Notes: generated by a model from the letters alone, not told the origin. DNA of 64,000 bases from Runella aurantiaca (GCF_003339505.1 NZ_QPIW01000013.1:1-64000); one strand, 5' to 3'. Counted from the first letter of the stretch, positions 42,739 through 52,088 are shown. Translations and numbers: made by a program.

Positions 42739-45700
42739 ATGAAAATTCTTCGTACTCGTTTTAAAAATATCAATTCGTTTTACAACGAACCTTGCTGTGT
42801 TGATTTTTCCATCAATCCGTTGGCGGTGTCGGGGTTGTTTATTATCTCAGGGCCGACGGGCGCTGGCAAATCTACCCTACTGGATGTGATTACGTTGGCG
42901 TTGTACAATGAAATTCCACGCTTTGGGAGTATTTCAAAAACCGACATCAAAACCCTCGGCTCCATCGTCAATCTCAAAGCCGCTGGCGAGCCCAAATCAG
43001 AAGCCTACGCGGAGGTAGAATACGAAGTCAAAGGCCGTCAGTACCGCTCTCGTTGGAGCATTGCCCGCAACCGCAACAACGAGTGGAATAACTACCAAAT
43101 GGAAATTGCGGAATTACCTTCAGGCAACCTGCTGGACATCAAAGGATTGGCCAATTTCCCCAAAAAGAACGCCGAAATCATCGGCCTTAATTATGAGCAG
43201 TTTGTAAAATCCATCGTGCTGGCACAGGGGAGTTTTGCGGAGTTTCTGCGCGCCAAAGCCCACGACCGTTCCAAATTGTTGGAAGATATTACGGGGCAGC
43301 ACATTTACCGCCAACTCGGCCGTGCCTCTTTTGAAAAAGACCGCCAGCACGAAGAAAAGTTGAAGCTGAAAGAGAAGGAGTTACAACTCGTATCCATGCT
43401 GACCGCCGAAGAAGTAACGCAGCTAGAAAAAGAACTCACCATTGCCCAAGCGCACCGTATTCAGGCCGATAAAGACCTGATTTTCTGGGAAAAAGAAAAA
43501 TCTACGCTTGACCGCTGTACCGAACTTCTCCACAAACTGGAAAAAGTCGAAAGCGAAAAACAGCTTTTGGCGCAGGAACAAGCCCTCTTTGCCCCGCAGG
43601 CGCTCCGCCTTCAGCACCACGAACTCGTGAGCGAATGGGCCGCCGATTTAGCCACGCTCAGAGCGCGACAAAATCAGTTAATTGTTTTACAAAAACAACA
43701 AAAAACCTATAAACAAGAAACCGATACCCAACAAACGATTGTAAAGGAAACAGCGGAAAAGATTGAAAAACTGATTCAAAAAACCGTTCCTTACGCACTT
43801 TTGGAGCAGGAATTGACCGCCTTTGAAACGGAAATTTTGGGTTTGGAAAAGGACATCGAAAAACTAAACGCCGAAATTCGCCCCATTTTTAACACCATCC
43901 GTCAGGAAGTAGCTCAAGCGGGTAACGACTGGCTGAAGCAATTAGTATTGGAAAAATTGGACGAAACCAACGCGCTTCTTCTCCAAAAACAACAAGAAAT
44001 CCAAGTCGAAGTAAAACGCTTTGGGCCTGATTTTGAGGCCCAAAATGAGCTTTCTCGATTGTCGACGCGCGAAAAAGCATTGATTGAACTGAGCGCAAAA
44101 TTGGAAAAAAGAAATGACCTCGTGGCCAAGGGTCAAGATACAAAAAAAGCTGTTACCGAAAACGCCAAAATTGTTACCGAAAAAAAGCCACTCTGGGAAT
44201 TGGCAAATGCAACGGCTCAAAGTTTAGAACTAAAAATCAAGGACTTACAATTAAAAAAGGAGAAAGAACAGCAAAAATTCAATCTGGAAGACTTGCGAAA
44301 CGCCCTGCAAAACGGCGACGAATGTCCGCTTTGTGGCTCTACTCACCATCCATACGTACACGCCTACATCAACGCTTTGTCGCAAGTACAGGTGGAATTG
44401 GATTTGTTGGAAAAACAAAAAAAAGAGGCTGATATGCAAGCCAAAAATTACGGCACTGAACTCAACAAAGCCGAGGCGCTCGTGACGCAGGCCGAAGCTG
44501 ATTTGAAGAAACTGCGCGAAGATTTCTTAAAGGCCAAAGAAGATTGTGAAAATGCATTAGAGACGCTCCAACTCCCACTTGAAACAACCCTAGAGCAATT
44601 AGTGCTTGAGCAAAACCAATTAATACAACAGCAATCTACGGTTAACAATTGGCTAAAAATCAAAGACTTAAATGACATCATTCAAAAAATAACGAGAAAT
44701 TATGCCGCCCTGTTTGAATTACGAACCCAAAAAGTCGAGAAAGAGCAGGAAAAGCTACGGCGCTACGCGGGCAAAGACATCAGAGCCGATGGGCAATCGT
44801 TGAAAAGTACGCTCAGCAATGCCCAAACTGCGCTCAACATTGCCCAAAAAGCATGGACTGAAACGGACAAAATGCTCATTGAGGAAACCCAGAAAACTGA
44901 CGCCGCAGCCGCGTCTCTGACGCAGCAATTGCAGCAAAAAGGCATCGAAAGCATCCAAGCCGCCAATGAATTGTTGCTTTCTGGTTCTGAGATTGAGTCC
45001 CTCAAAAACACCCGTAAACGACTGGACGACCGGGAAAAAGAACTGGAAATCAATCAGAAAGCATGGCATGAGCAACTGCATTCACTCACGCAACAACGAG
45101 CCACCGAACTCAACGCCCACGAAACGGAATTTAAACTCAATTCATGCCGTGAACTGCGCGACAAATATTTAAGTGAATCGTCGGAAATAAGCACAAAATT
45201 AGTCAATCACACCAAGCAAAAAGAAATCTATTCGGGGTTGCAATCTGAGCTTGAGCAACTCCGTACGCAGCGACGAAAATGGGATTTGCTCAATCGCTAC
45301 ATCGGCGACAGTACGGGCAATAAATTCAGCAATTTTGCCCAAAACCTGACGCTGTCCAACCTCATCGGCTTGGCCAATCAGCGCCTCCGCCACCTATCCG
45401 ACCGCTATGTTTTGGTTAAACCCAAAGAAGATACCGATAGTCTATTTGTAATCGATATGTATCAGGGCAACGCCCAACGAGCTGTAAACACGCTTTCAGG
45501 CGGCGAAACCTTCACGTTGAGTCTAGCATTGGCATTGGCGCTGTCGGATTTGGCTTCCAAAAACGTCAGCATTGAAAGTCTATTTATTGACGAAGGGTTC
45601 GGCACCCTCGACCCGGAGTCGCTCGATATGGCCCTGAGTATGTTGGAGCGACTTCAGTCAGAAAGCGACAAAACCATCGGTATCATTTCGCACGTGGAGG

Positions 45701-45780
45701 CCCTCAAAGAGCGCATCGGCACGCAGATTCGGTTGTTCAAAAACGTCAATGGCCTCAGTACTTTGGAGATTGTCGGGTAA
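42739..45780 (+). CDS. sbcC: Exonuclease subunit SbcC (Rad50-like SMC ATPase)
   Basis: A 1013-residue SMC-type ATPase partner of SbcD. The N-terminal Walker A is GPTGAGKSTLLD, with the Q-loop region VLAQGSFAEFLRA. A long bipartite coiled coil is interrupted near its middle by the zinc hook CPLCGSTHHPY (Cys-x2-Cys) for dimerisation. The C-terminal lobe has the ABC signature TLSGGETFTLSLALALA, Walker B LFIDEGFGTLD and the H-loop IISHVEAL. Length and architecture are normal. It ends convergent with a YdcF-like gene across a 44-bp gap. Confidence 0.96.
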   Translation: MKILRTRFKNINSFYNEPCCVDFSINPLAVSGLFIISGPTGAGKSTLLDVITLALYNEIPRFGSISKTDIKTLGSIVNLKAAGEPKSEAYAEVEYEVKGRQYRSRWSIARNRNNEWNNYQMEIAELPSGNLLDIKGLANFPKKNAEIIGLNYEQFVKSIVLAQGSFAEFLRAKAHDRSKLLEDITGQHIYRQLGRASFEKDRQHEEKLKLKEKELQLVSMLTAEEVTQLEKELTIAQAHRIQADKDLIFWEKEKSTLDRCTELLHKLEKVESEKQLLAQEQALFAPQALRLQHHELVSEWAADLATLRARQNQLIVLQKQQKTYKQETDTQQTIVKETAEKIEKLIQKTVPYALLEQELTAFETEILGLEKDIEKLNAEIRPIFNTIRQEVAQAGNDWLKQLVLEKLDETNALLLQKQQEIQVEVKRFGPDFEAQNELSRLSTREKALIELSAKLEKRNDLVAKGQDTKKAVTENAKIVTEKKPLWELANATAQSLELKIKDLQLKKEKEQQKFNLEDLRNALQNGDECPLCGSTHHPYVHAYINALSQVQVELDLLEKQKKEADMQAKNYGTELNKAEALVTQAEADLKKLREDFLKAKEDCENALETLQLPLETTLEQLVLEQNQLIQQQSTVNNWLKIKDLNDIIQKITRNYAALFELRTQKVEKEQEKLRRYAGKDIRADGQSLKSTLSNAQTALNIAQKAWTETDKMLIEETQKTDAAAASLTQQLQQKGIESIQAANELLLSGSEIESLKNTRKRLDDREKELEINQKAWHEQLHSLTQQRATELNAHETEFKLNSCRELRDKYLSESSEISTKLVNHTKQKEIYSGLQSELEQLRTQRRKWDLLNRYIGDSTGNKFSNFAQNLTLSNLIGLANQRLRHLSDRYVLVKPKEDTDSLFVIDMYQGNAQRAVNTLSGGETFTLSLALALALSDLASKNVSIESLFIDEGFGTLDPESLDMALSMLERLQSESDKTIGIISHVEALKERIGTQIRLFKNVNGLSTLEIVG

Positions 45781-45824
45781 ATATTCACAGTCGTGCCGTT
45801 AGGTTCTCAAACCCAAAAGCACCA

Positions 45825-46592
45825 CTAGATATACCCAACCATTTTATACACTACATACCCAATCATTTCGTGCCAAACGAGGTAGAAATTAGCAAGGGCT
45901 TCTTCGGATGGAAAGAGTTTATCAAACCAAATCGCGCCGCCGTCTTCCTGAAGATAATGCGCGGGGCACGCAAAAACCGTAATGCCTTCTTTCTTAAAAC
46001 AACCCTCCGCCCTGGGCAAATGAAAAGACGAAGTAATCAACATGCATTTGTCGGTATTGAACTGTGTTTTTAAAATTTTGGCGGTATTGACGGCATTTTG
46101 ACGGGTGTTCAATGCCAATGAATCCTGCACAATATCGGTCGCAGCTACCCCCGATTCAATGAGGTATTGTCGGATACCGTTGTTTTCTGAATTGTTGATT
46201 CTTCCTCCTCTCAGCGAGCCTTCTCCACCAGTGATGATGATTTTCTTGATTTTCCCTCTTTTGTACAATTCAAAGGCCTGCAAGGCCCGGTCGCCGCTTT
46301 TGCCAAACCAAACGTGTTTGGTAGATTGGTGATAACGTTTTATAATCCCACCCGTTAAGAGGGCCGCTACTTCGTATTTTTTTTCTTCGTTAGAGGCCCT
46401 CGGCTCCCACCATATCAGCAATTCATTGACCAAAATCGGACTACTGACCAGATAAAGTCCTACCAATGCACCAATCAAAACTTTGCGACTTCGGGCACGG
46501 TTTTTGGTTAAGATGGCGTAAAGAAAAGCAATACATGCCATGGTCAGCGGCATCAGCAACACATCAATGGTTTTGGATAGAATATAAAACAT
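45825..46592 (-). CDS. YdcF/ElyC-like DUF218 membrane protein
   Basis: A 255-residue protein with two N-terminal membrane helices (about 7-27 and 38-58) and a DUF218 domain facing the periplasm: AALLTGGIIKRYH, LYKRGKIKKIIITGGEG, ESGVAATDIVQDSLALNTRQNAVNTAKIL and MLITSSFHLPRAEGCFKKEGI. ElyC, SanA and YdcF relatives are linked to envelope integrity and peptidoglycan precursor use, but biochemical activity is unclear. It is divergent from the first thioredoxin-like gene. A second DUF218 protein without membrane helices lies about 5.5 kb away. Confidence 0.88.
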   Translation of the reverse strand: MFYILSKTIDVLLMPLTMACIAFLYAILTKNRARSRKVLIGALVGLYLVSSPILVNELLIWWEPRASNEEKKYEVAALLTGGIIKRYHQSTKHVWFGKSGDRALQAFELYKRGKIKKIIITGGEGSLRGGRINNSENNGIRQYLIESGVAATDIVQDSLALNTRQNAVNTAKILKTQFNTDKCMLITSSFHLPRAEGCFKKEGITVFACPAHYLQEDGGAIWFDKLFPSEEALANFYLVWHEMIGYVVYKMVGYI

Positions 46593-46661
46593 ATAGCCTG
46601 TTTTAAGGGTAGAGACGCTAAAAGTGTAAAAAATTCGTTTAACTGACTAAAATAAAAGTTC

Positions 46662-46669
46662 TAATTTTG
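46662..46669 (+). promoter_or_regulatory. Putative -7 box for the thioredoxin-like pair
   Basis: TAATTTTG matches TAnnTTTG and would give a leader of about 17 nt. The -33 position (CGTTTAAC) is weak. Confidence 0.45.
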
Positions 46670-46692
46670 AGGCCTATAAAACGCATAAAGCG

Positions 46693-48123
46693 ATGAAATT
46701 AAAACGTATCCTTCTTCCTTTATTTTTCTGTATTACGCATTTAGTTTTTGCCCAATCGGCCTACCGAATCGAAGGCCAAATCAAAGGTCTTAGCGGAGGT
46801 AGTTGCATTTTAGCCAACTATTACGCCGCCCAAATATACGCCAAAGACACCGCCCAAGCCGACAAAGACGGGCATTTTGTCATTGAAGGCAACAAACCGC
46901 TTGCGGGTGGGGTGTATGAAATCGTACTGCCCGACCGTAAAACGCTCTACCGAATGCTCATTGCCGACGACCAAGACTTCAGTTTTACCGCCGATACAGT
47001 TGACATCGTGGGAAGTATGCGCGTAAAAGGAAGCCGAGACAACGAGCTTTTTTATGAGTTCCAGCGCTTCATGAAGGACAAAGAAACGGAATATCAAAAA
47101 CTCAAAGCCCAAAAAGTACCCGACAGCGACAAGCGCTACAAAGATATTCAGGACCAACGAAAAGCCTTTTACGACAATTTCATGAAGGTCAATGAAGGTA
47201 CTTTTACCGTCAAGCTGTTCAAAGCGTCGGCCGAACCAGAGTTACCAACCGCGCCCAAACTTCCTAACGGCAAAACGGATTCTGCCTGGGTCTTCAATTA
47301 CTACAAAAATCACTACTGGGACAACTTTGATTTTTCGGATGCTCGGATGCTCCAGACGCCGTTTCTTCACCAAAAACTGGACCGTTATATCAAAGAATTG
47401 ACCCTCCAAACCGAAGACTCACTCATCAAAGAAGCTGATTTGGTGGTCAATAAGGCCATTAAGGGAAATCAAAAAGACATTATTTCCTATTGTATCTGGT
47501 ACATCACCAACCAATACGAAATGCCGAAGACCGTCGGAACAGAAGGCGTTTTTGTGCACATGGGCGAAAAATACTACCTCACTGGCATCATGCCCGTTTC
47601 TGATACGGCTACCCTCAAAAATATGTCTGAGCGCATCAAAGTGTTGAAGCCGTTGTTGGTCAACAAAATCATTCCCGACTTGGGCGTGATGAGCTACCGC
47701 GCCCCCGACAAGCTAGAGTATATTCACGGCAGCAAAGCCGACTTTCAGGTGCTGTTTTTTTACTCTCCTACCTGCGGTCACTGCCGCGAATCAGCCCCTA
47801 AATTGAAAGCCTTTCACGACAAAATGCACGCGCAGGGCGTCGATGTATTGACCGTTGCCATCGAGGGCAAAGAGGACGAATGGCGCAAATTTATCAAAGA
47901 GTTTAAGCTCGAAGGGATGAGCAACGGGTTTGGACTTGTGGCTTCTCGTCAGGTAGTCTACCGCAATGATTACGATGTTTTTTCAACGCCAACGGTGTAT
48001 GTATTAGACAAAAACAAAAAAATTATTGCGCGTCGGCTGGGTGTCGAAGATTTGGAACCATTTTTGAATGTTTATAAAAAGCGCCTTGCGTTGGAATCAA
48101 AACCTGCAGGCAGCCGACAATAA
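46693..48123 (+). CDS. Exported DUF4369/thioredoxin-fold protein, copy 1
   Basis: A 476-residue exported protein: signal peptide of about 20 residues (..THLVFAQ), an N-terminal DUF4369-type beta domain (YRIEGQIKGLSGGSCILANY, DGHFVIEGNKPL), a central helical region of the DUF5106 kind (about 110-290, with DNFDFSDARMLQTPFL), and a C-terminal thioredoxin fold with redox motif Cys361-Gly-His-Cys364 (YSPTCGHCRESAP) and the cis-Pro region FSTPTVYVLD. It resembles the TlpA/ResA-like periplasmic thiol reductases of Bacteroidota. A collinear paralogue follows 10 bp downstream. Role in envelope disulfide reduction is inferred. Confidence 0.85.
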   Translation: MKLKRILLPLFFCITHLVFAQSAYRIEGQIKGLSGGSCILANYYAAQIYAKDTAQADKDGHFVIEGNKPLAGGVYEIVLPDRKTLYRMLIADDQDFSFTADTVDIVGSMRVKGSRDNELFYEFQRFMKDKETEYQKLKAQKVPDSDKRYKDIQDQRKAFYDNFMKVNEGTFTVKLFKASAEPELPTAPKLPNGKTDSAWVFNYYKNHYWDNFDFSDARMLQTPFLHQKLDRYIKELTLQTEDSLIKEADLVVNKAIKGNQKDIISYCIWYITNQYEMPKTVGTEGVFVHMGEKYYLTGIMPVSDTATLKNMSERIKVLKPLLVNKIIPDLGVMSYRAPDKLEYIHGSKADFQVLFFYSPTCGHCRESAPKLKAFHDKMHAQGVDVLTVAIEGKEDEWRKFIKEFKLEGMSNGFGLVASRQVVYRNDYDVFSTPTVYVLDKNKKIIARRLGVEDLEPFLNVYKKRLALESKPAGSRQ

Positions 48124-48133
48124 ACAAACTTTT

Positions 48134-49573
48134 ATGTACCCAATGCGCACCCTGTTTTTTTTCCCTTTTCTGGTTTTGATGGGTTTAACCACGCTCGCCC
48201 AAAACGGCGGCTATAACATCAAAGGAACCATTAAAGGGCTTCGACCTGAGCCGTTTACCTTGGCCCACTATTTTGGTTTTTCGCAATACGTGGTAAAAGA
48301 TACGGCCGTTGCCGATGCAAATGGCCACTTGACTTTCACGGGCGACAAACCCCTTCCTGGAGGAGTTTATATGCTGCTTTCTCCCACCAAGCGCCGCGTG
48401 GCTGAGTTTATCATTGGCAATGAGCAGCATTTTTCTTTTAGCTCCGACACCCTCAATGTGGTCGGCAATATGAAGATTGAGAACTCGCCCGACAATGAGT
48501 TGTATTACAAATACCAACAGCAAATTGCGGGCTACAACACCGAAATAAACGTTTTGGCGGCGCAAATGAAAATGCGGCAGGATGTGTTGACCCAAACAAA
48601 AATCAACAACTTACGGCGGCAGATATTTGACTATTATCGCAGTTTTGCGCAGGAAAATGCCACGACCCTGACGGGAAAAATCATGAAGGCCAACGCCGAG
48701 GTTGACCTTCCGCCCGCCCCTAAGCGCCCCGACGGTCGGGTGGATTCAGTTTGGTTGTTCCAATATTATAAGGCTCATTTTTGGGATAATTTTGATTTTT
48801 CGGAAGAACGCCTCGTTCGTACCCCTACCCTGCAACGAAAGCTGGACCGATACATGGGTGAACTCACCTTTCAGCATCCTGATTCGCTGATTCAAGCATC
48901 TGATGTTGTGATTGAAAAAGCCCTGAAAGGAGGCAGTAAAGAAATGCAGGCTTACTGTATTTGGTACTTAACCAACAAAGCGGAAAACCCGTCGGTGATG
49001 GGTATTGAGCAGGTATTTGTGCATTTGGCCGAAAAATATTATTTGGGCGGAATCATGCCCATGACCGATTCGAGTACGGTGCAAAACATCCGCCAAAAAA
49101 TCAACGTCATGAAGCCGCTTTTGGTGGGCAAAACCATGCCAGCGCTCTCTTTGACGGATACGACAGGCCAACTGCGCTCCGTAGCCGATGTGAAAGCCAA
49201 ATACACAGTCGTTGTTTTTTACGACCCTGATTGCAGTCATTGCCGACAATCTACCCCTGCATTGAAGGCGTTTTATGAAAAGAACAAAAAAACGTTGGAC
49301 GTTCAAATCTTTGCGGCATCGGTGGCGCGAGCGCCCGACCAATGGAAAAAATACATTCGGGAGTTTGGCGTACAGGAATGGATTCACGGCTATGATTATA
49401 GCTTCCGTATTGATTTTCGGAAAGATTTTGACGTAGTCAATACGCCCATGATTTACGTTTTAGACCAAGATAAAAAAATCATTGCCCGTCGTCTTCCCGC
49501 CGAAGAACTGGACGGATTTATGGATTTTTATGAGCAGCGGCTCGCCCGAGAAAAATCCATGAAAGTCAAATAA
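48134..49573 (+). CDS. Exported DUF4369/thioredoxin-fold protein, copy 2
   Basis: A 479-residue paralogue of the preceding gene with the same architecture: signal peptide (MYPMRTLFFFPFLVLM..TLAQ), DUF4369-like domain (YNIKGTIKGLRPEPFTLAHY), central helical domain with the shared DNFDFSEERLVRTPTL motif, and a thioredoxin fold. The redox motif is Cys367-Ser-His-Cys370 (DPDCSHCRQSTP), and NTPMIYVLD is the cis-Pro region. The CGHC/CSHC difference between the copies should shift redox potential, so they may act on different partners (inference). The ATG at 48134 is preferred because it starts the signal peptide. A terminator follows. Confidence 0.85.
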   Translation: MYPMRTLFFFPFLVLMGLTTLAQNGGYNIKGTIKGLRPEPFTLAHYFGFSQYVVKDTAVADANGHLTFTGDKPLPGGVYMLLSPTKRRVAEFIIGNEQHFSFSSDTLNVVGNMKIENSPDNELYYKYQQQIAGYNTEINVLAAQMKMRQDVLTQTKINNLRRQIFDYYRSFAQENATTLTGKIMKANAEVDLPPAPKRPDGRVDSVWLFQYYKAHFWDNFDFSEERLVRTPTLQRKLDRYMGELTFQHPDSLIQASDVVIEKALKGGSKEMQAYCIWYLTNKAENPSVMGIEQVFVHLAEKYYLGGIMPMTDSSTVQNIRQKINVMKPLLVGKTMPALSLTDTTGQLRSVADVKAKYTVVVFYDPDCSHCRQSTPALKAFYEKNKKTLDVQIFAASVARAPDQWKKYIREFGVQEWIHGYDYSFRIDFRKDFDVVNTPMIYVLDQDKKIIARRLPAEELDGFMDFYEQRLAREKSMKVK

Positions 49574-49600
49574 AACGGCGATTTCAGCATAGACATAGAC

Positions 49601-49643
49601 AAGCCTGCCTCCCTATAACGTTTATAAGAAGGCAGGCTTTTTT
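49601..49643 (+). terminator. Intrinsic terminator
   Basis: AAGCCTGCCT and AGGCAGGCTT form a 10-bp stem over a 19-nt loop and are followed by TTTT. It ends the thioredoxin-like pair and faces the convergent clpS gene. Confidence 0.8.
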
Positions 49644-49683
49644 ACTCTTTTGGTATATTTTAATCAGTGCAAAGTATACATGA

Positions 49684-49971
49684 TTAGAGCACTTCCGCAG
49701 AAATTCCTCTCCGACATATTTCTTGACGCAAGGGAACGAGTTCTTCCCACGACCCATTTTTCACTTTACATTTTCCTTTGTAGTGAATAATAATGGTACA
49801 TTGCTCAGCTTGTTCGGGCGTATGGCTGCAAACCTCCATCAATGTATCAATCACCCAGTCAAACGTATTAATTTCATCATTGAAAACGACTAAACTGTAC
49901 AAGTCGGTTTCTACTATCTTTTCTTCAATTTCCTCTAACACGTCAATTTCTGGCATCTCAAACGGTTGCAT
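49684..49971 (-). CDS. clpS: ATP-dependent Clp protease adaptor ClpS
   Basis: A 95-residue adaptor that delivers N-degron substrates to the ClpA or ClpC chaperone. After a variable acidic N-terminus, the core is clear: LYSLVVFNDEINTFDWVID, with the Asn-Asp-Glu of the substrate pocket, then EQAEQCTIIIHYKGKC and the C-terminal strand. The length is normal. No clpA or clpC is in the window. It has its own promoter in the divergent gap shared with the symporter. Confidence 0.93.
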   Translation of the reverse strand: MQPFEMPEIDVLEEIEEKIVETDLYSLVVFNDEINTFDWVIDTLMEVCSHTPEQAEQCTIIIHYKGKCKVKNGSWEELVPLRQEICRRGISAEVL

Positions 49972-50007
49972 TGGGCAAAGTTTTTTTTGGTTTTAATATA
50001 GTTATAA

Positions 50008-50040
50008 CAAATTTACAAAAAACCTTAATAGGTTTGCAAA
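50008..50040 (-). promoter_or_regulatory. Promoter of clpS
   Basis: On the minus strand, TTTG (50037-50040), 21-bp spacer, TAAATTTG (50008-50015): a full consensus match. The leader to the clpS ATG is about 30 nt. Confidence 0.7.
50029..50036 (+). promoter_or_regulatory. Putative -7 box of the symporter, overlapping the clpS promoter
   Basis: TAGGTTTG matches TAnnTTTG on the plus strand and lies inside the spacer of the clpS promoter on the other strand. No clear -33 is seen. Overlap implies that the two divergent promoters would compete. Confidence 0.4.
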
Positions 50041-50069
50041 TAAAAAAAAGTTTTAACCCATTTTGACCA

Positions 50070-51551
50070 ATGAGCCCCTACATTGCCCTCAGTATTTTAA
50101 TCGTTTATTTCATTGTTTTGATTGCCGTTTCGATTTATACCTCACGGGGAGCCGATACCAACACGTTCTTTACGGCCAATAAACAGTCGCCTTGGTATTT
50201 GGTTGCTTTTGCCATGATTGGGACCTCATTGTCGGGAGTTACTTTTATCTCTGTTCCGGGCGCCGTGGGCAAAATCCAGTTTTCGTATTTTCAGGTAGTA
50301 TTGGGGTATATTTTGGGGTATCTATTCATCGGTACGGTGCTCATGCCGTTGTATTATCGTCTCAATCTGGTCTCAATCTATAGTTATCTCGAACAACGCT
50401 TTGGTTTCTGGGCTTACAAGACGGGTTCGGCTTTTTTCTTGCTGTCGCGTACGCTCGGCTCAGCGGTTCGGCTTTATGTAGCGGCGCAAGTGCTGCAATT
50501 AGCCATGTACAATGGTCTCGGGATTCCGTTTGAGGTTTCGGTAGCAATTACCATTGCGCTGATATGGGTGTATACCTTCAAAGGCGGTATCAAAACCATT
50601 ATCATTACCGATACCCTCCAAACTACTTTTTTGGTAACGGCCGTGGCACTGACCATTTATTTGGTAGCCAATCAACTTGATTTTTCGTTTGGAGGTATGG
50701 TTTCGGCCATTGCCGACAGCGAATATTCCCGAATTTTCTTCTTTGATGACCCAAAAGACAATAAATATTTCTGGAAACAATTTTTATCGGGTGCCTTCAT
50801 TGCCATTACCATGACCGGAATGGATCAGGATTTGATGCAAAAAAACCTTACCTGCAAAAACATCGGTGAAGCCCAGAAAAACATGTTTTGGTTTACCATT
50901 ACACTTACATTCGTCAACTTGATGTTTATGAGTCTTGGGGTGCTGCTCTATTTTTACGCCCAAAGCAAAAACATTGCAATTCCCGCCAAAACCGATGATT
51001 TGTATGCCATGCTGGCGCTCAATCACTTTGGTGTGCACGAAGGGACCGCCGGCGTAGTTGTTGCCATTACGTTCCTGATTGGGATTACGGCTGCTACTTA
51101 CGCCAGTTCTGATTCGGCCCTGACGGCCCTGACTACGGCATTTTGTATCGACTTCATGAACGTAGCCAACAAACCTGAAACCGAACGCGCCCGCATCAAG
51201 CACTGGGTTCATATCGGCTTTTCGGTGTTGTTTTACATTGTCATTGTGCTTTTCAACCAGATGAACAGCAAGGAGGTCATCACGGCGATTTTCGACATTG
51301 CGGGCTATACTTACGGGCCTTTATTGGGACTCTTTGCTTTTGGCCTTTATACCAAACGCCCCGTCAATGACCGGCTTACGCCGCTGGTTTGCGTGGCGGG
51401 CCCCGTCATTACGTATATTCTCAATCAAAATTCAGAAGTCTGGTTCGACGGCTACAAAATCGGCTTTGAGCGCCTCATGCTCAACGGAGCCATTGTATTT
51501 CTTGGGTTGTTGCTTATTTCCAAGCCCAAAAAATCGGTATTGGCTGGTTAG
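50070..51551 (+). CDS. Sodium:solute symporter (SSS family)
   Basis: A 493-residue polytopic transporter with about 13 helices of the SSS/LeuT-fold superfamily. Landmarks are the N-terminal helix SILIVYFIVLIAVSIYTSRG, then NTFFTANKQSPWYLVAFAMIGTSLSGVTFISVPG, the GMDQDLMQKNLTCKN loop typical of the family, and the helix-8 region ATYASSDSALTALTTAF with the Ser-rich sodium site. The substrate (sugar, sialic acid or another organic solute) cannot be told. It is followed by a hairpin and a receptor relic. Confidence 0.9.
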   Translation: MSPYIALSILIVYFIVLIAVSIYTSRGADTNTFFTANKQSPWYLVAFAMIGTSLSGVTFISVPGAVGKIQFSYFQVVLGYILGYLFIGTVLMPLYYRLNLVSIYSYLEQRFGFWAYKTGSAFFLLSRTLGSAVRLYVAAQVLQLAMYNGLGIPFEVSVAITIALIWVYTFKGGIKTIIITDTLQTTFLVTAVALTIYLVANQLDFSFGGMVSAIADSEYSRIFFFDDPKDNKYFWKQFLSGAFIAITMTGMDQDLMQKNLTCKNIGEAQKNMFWFTITLTFVNLMFMSLGVLLYFYAQSKNIAIPAKTDDLYAMLALNHFGVHEGTAGVVVAITFLIGITAATYASSDSALTALTTAFCIDFMNVANKPETERARIKHWVHIGFSVLFYIVIVLFNQMNSKEVITAIFDIAGYTYGPLLGLFAFGLYTKRPVNDRLTPLVCVAGPVITYILNQNSEVWFDGYKIGFERLMLNGAIVFLGLLLISKPKKSVLAG

Positions 51552-51607
51552 TTTCACAATTTTAGGCGTTGGTCGATTTTAATCCAGCTTTGTAGGTAAA
51601 ATGAAAT

Positions 51608-51640
51608 AAATTAGTGGTTTATTACTAAAACCACTAATTT
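51608..51640. terminator. Perfect 13-bp inverted repeat after the symporter
   Basis: AAATTAGTGGTTT and AAACCACTAATTT around ATTACTA, 56 bp after the symporter stop and just before the receptor relic. It could terminate the symporter transcript or be an operator of the old receptor gene; the T-run is short. Confidence 0.55.
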
Positions 51641-51645
51641 TCAGG

Positions 51646-52088
51646 ATGTTTTTGAGAAAATCTCTACTTTCATTCGCTGTAATTTTAGGGGTATGCACTC
51701 TTTTTTCAACGTAAACATGTCGTTCAATTATTCCGAAAACAAGTACCACAATATTTCACTGACCTTTACTTACGGCACCGGCCGCCCCTACACAATCCCG
51801 AATGGTTTTGTGAGTTTTCAGGGCAAAGCCTACCCGTATTATGCCGAACGTAACCAAGGCCGCATCAAGAATTATCACCGCCTCGACTTCTCGTGGCAAA
51901 TCAATAATCCCAATCTCAAAAACAACCGTTGGACGGGAAGCTGGATTTTTACGGTCTATAATCTATACGGGCGCAAAAACCAGTACTCAGTCTTCATGCG
52001 CACCCAAGGCACCGCCTATACCACATACCAACTCCAAATTTTCTCGTCACCGATTGTATCTTTGGCGTACAGTTTCAAATTTATGTAA
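51646..52088 (+). pseudogene. TonB-dependent receptor relic with large internal deletion
   Basis: The first reading frame encodes a signal peptide and stops at once (ATG 51646, MFLRKSLLSFAVILGVCTLF, stop 51712-51714). In the next frame, from about 51693 to 52088, comes the C-terminal beta-barrel end of a TonB-dependent receptor: MSFNYSENKYHNISLTFTYG, then NYHRLDFSWQINNPN, SWIFTVYNLYGRKNQYSVF and the terminal strand SLAYSFKFM ending in the Phe-x-Met typical of outer-membrane proteins. The plug domain and most of the barrel are missing and the two parts are out of frame, so the gene was probably reduced by an internal deletion. The last 131 codons are intact but cannot form a receptor. Its stop overlaps the ATG of the next gene by one base. 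Confidence 0.75.
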
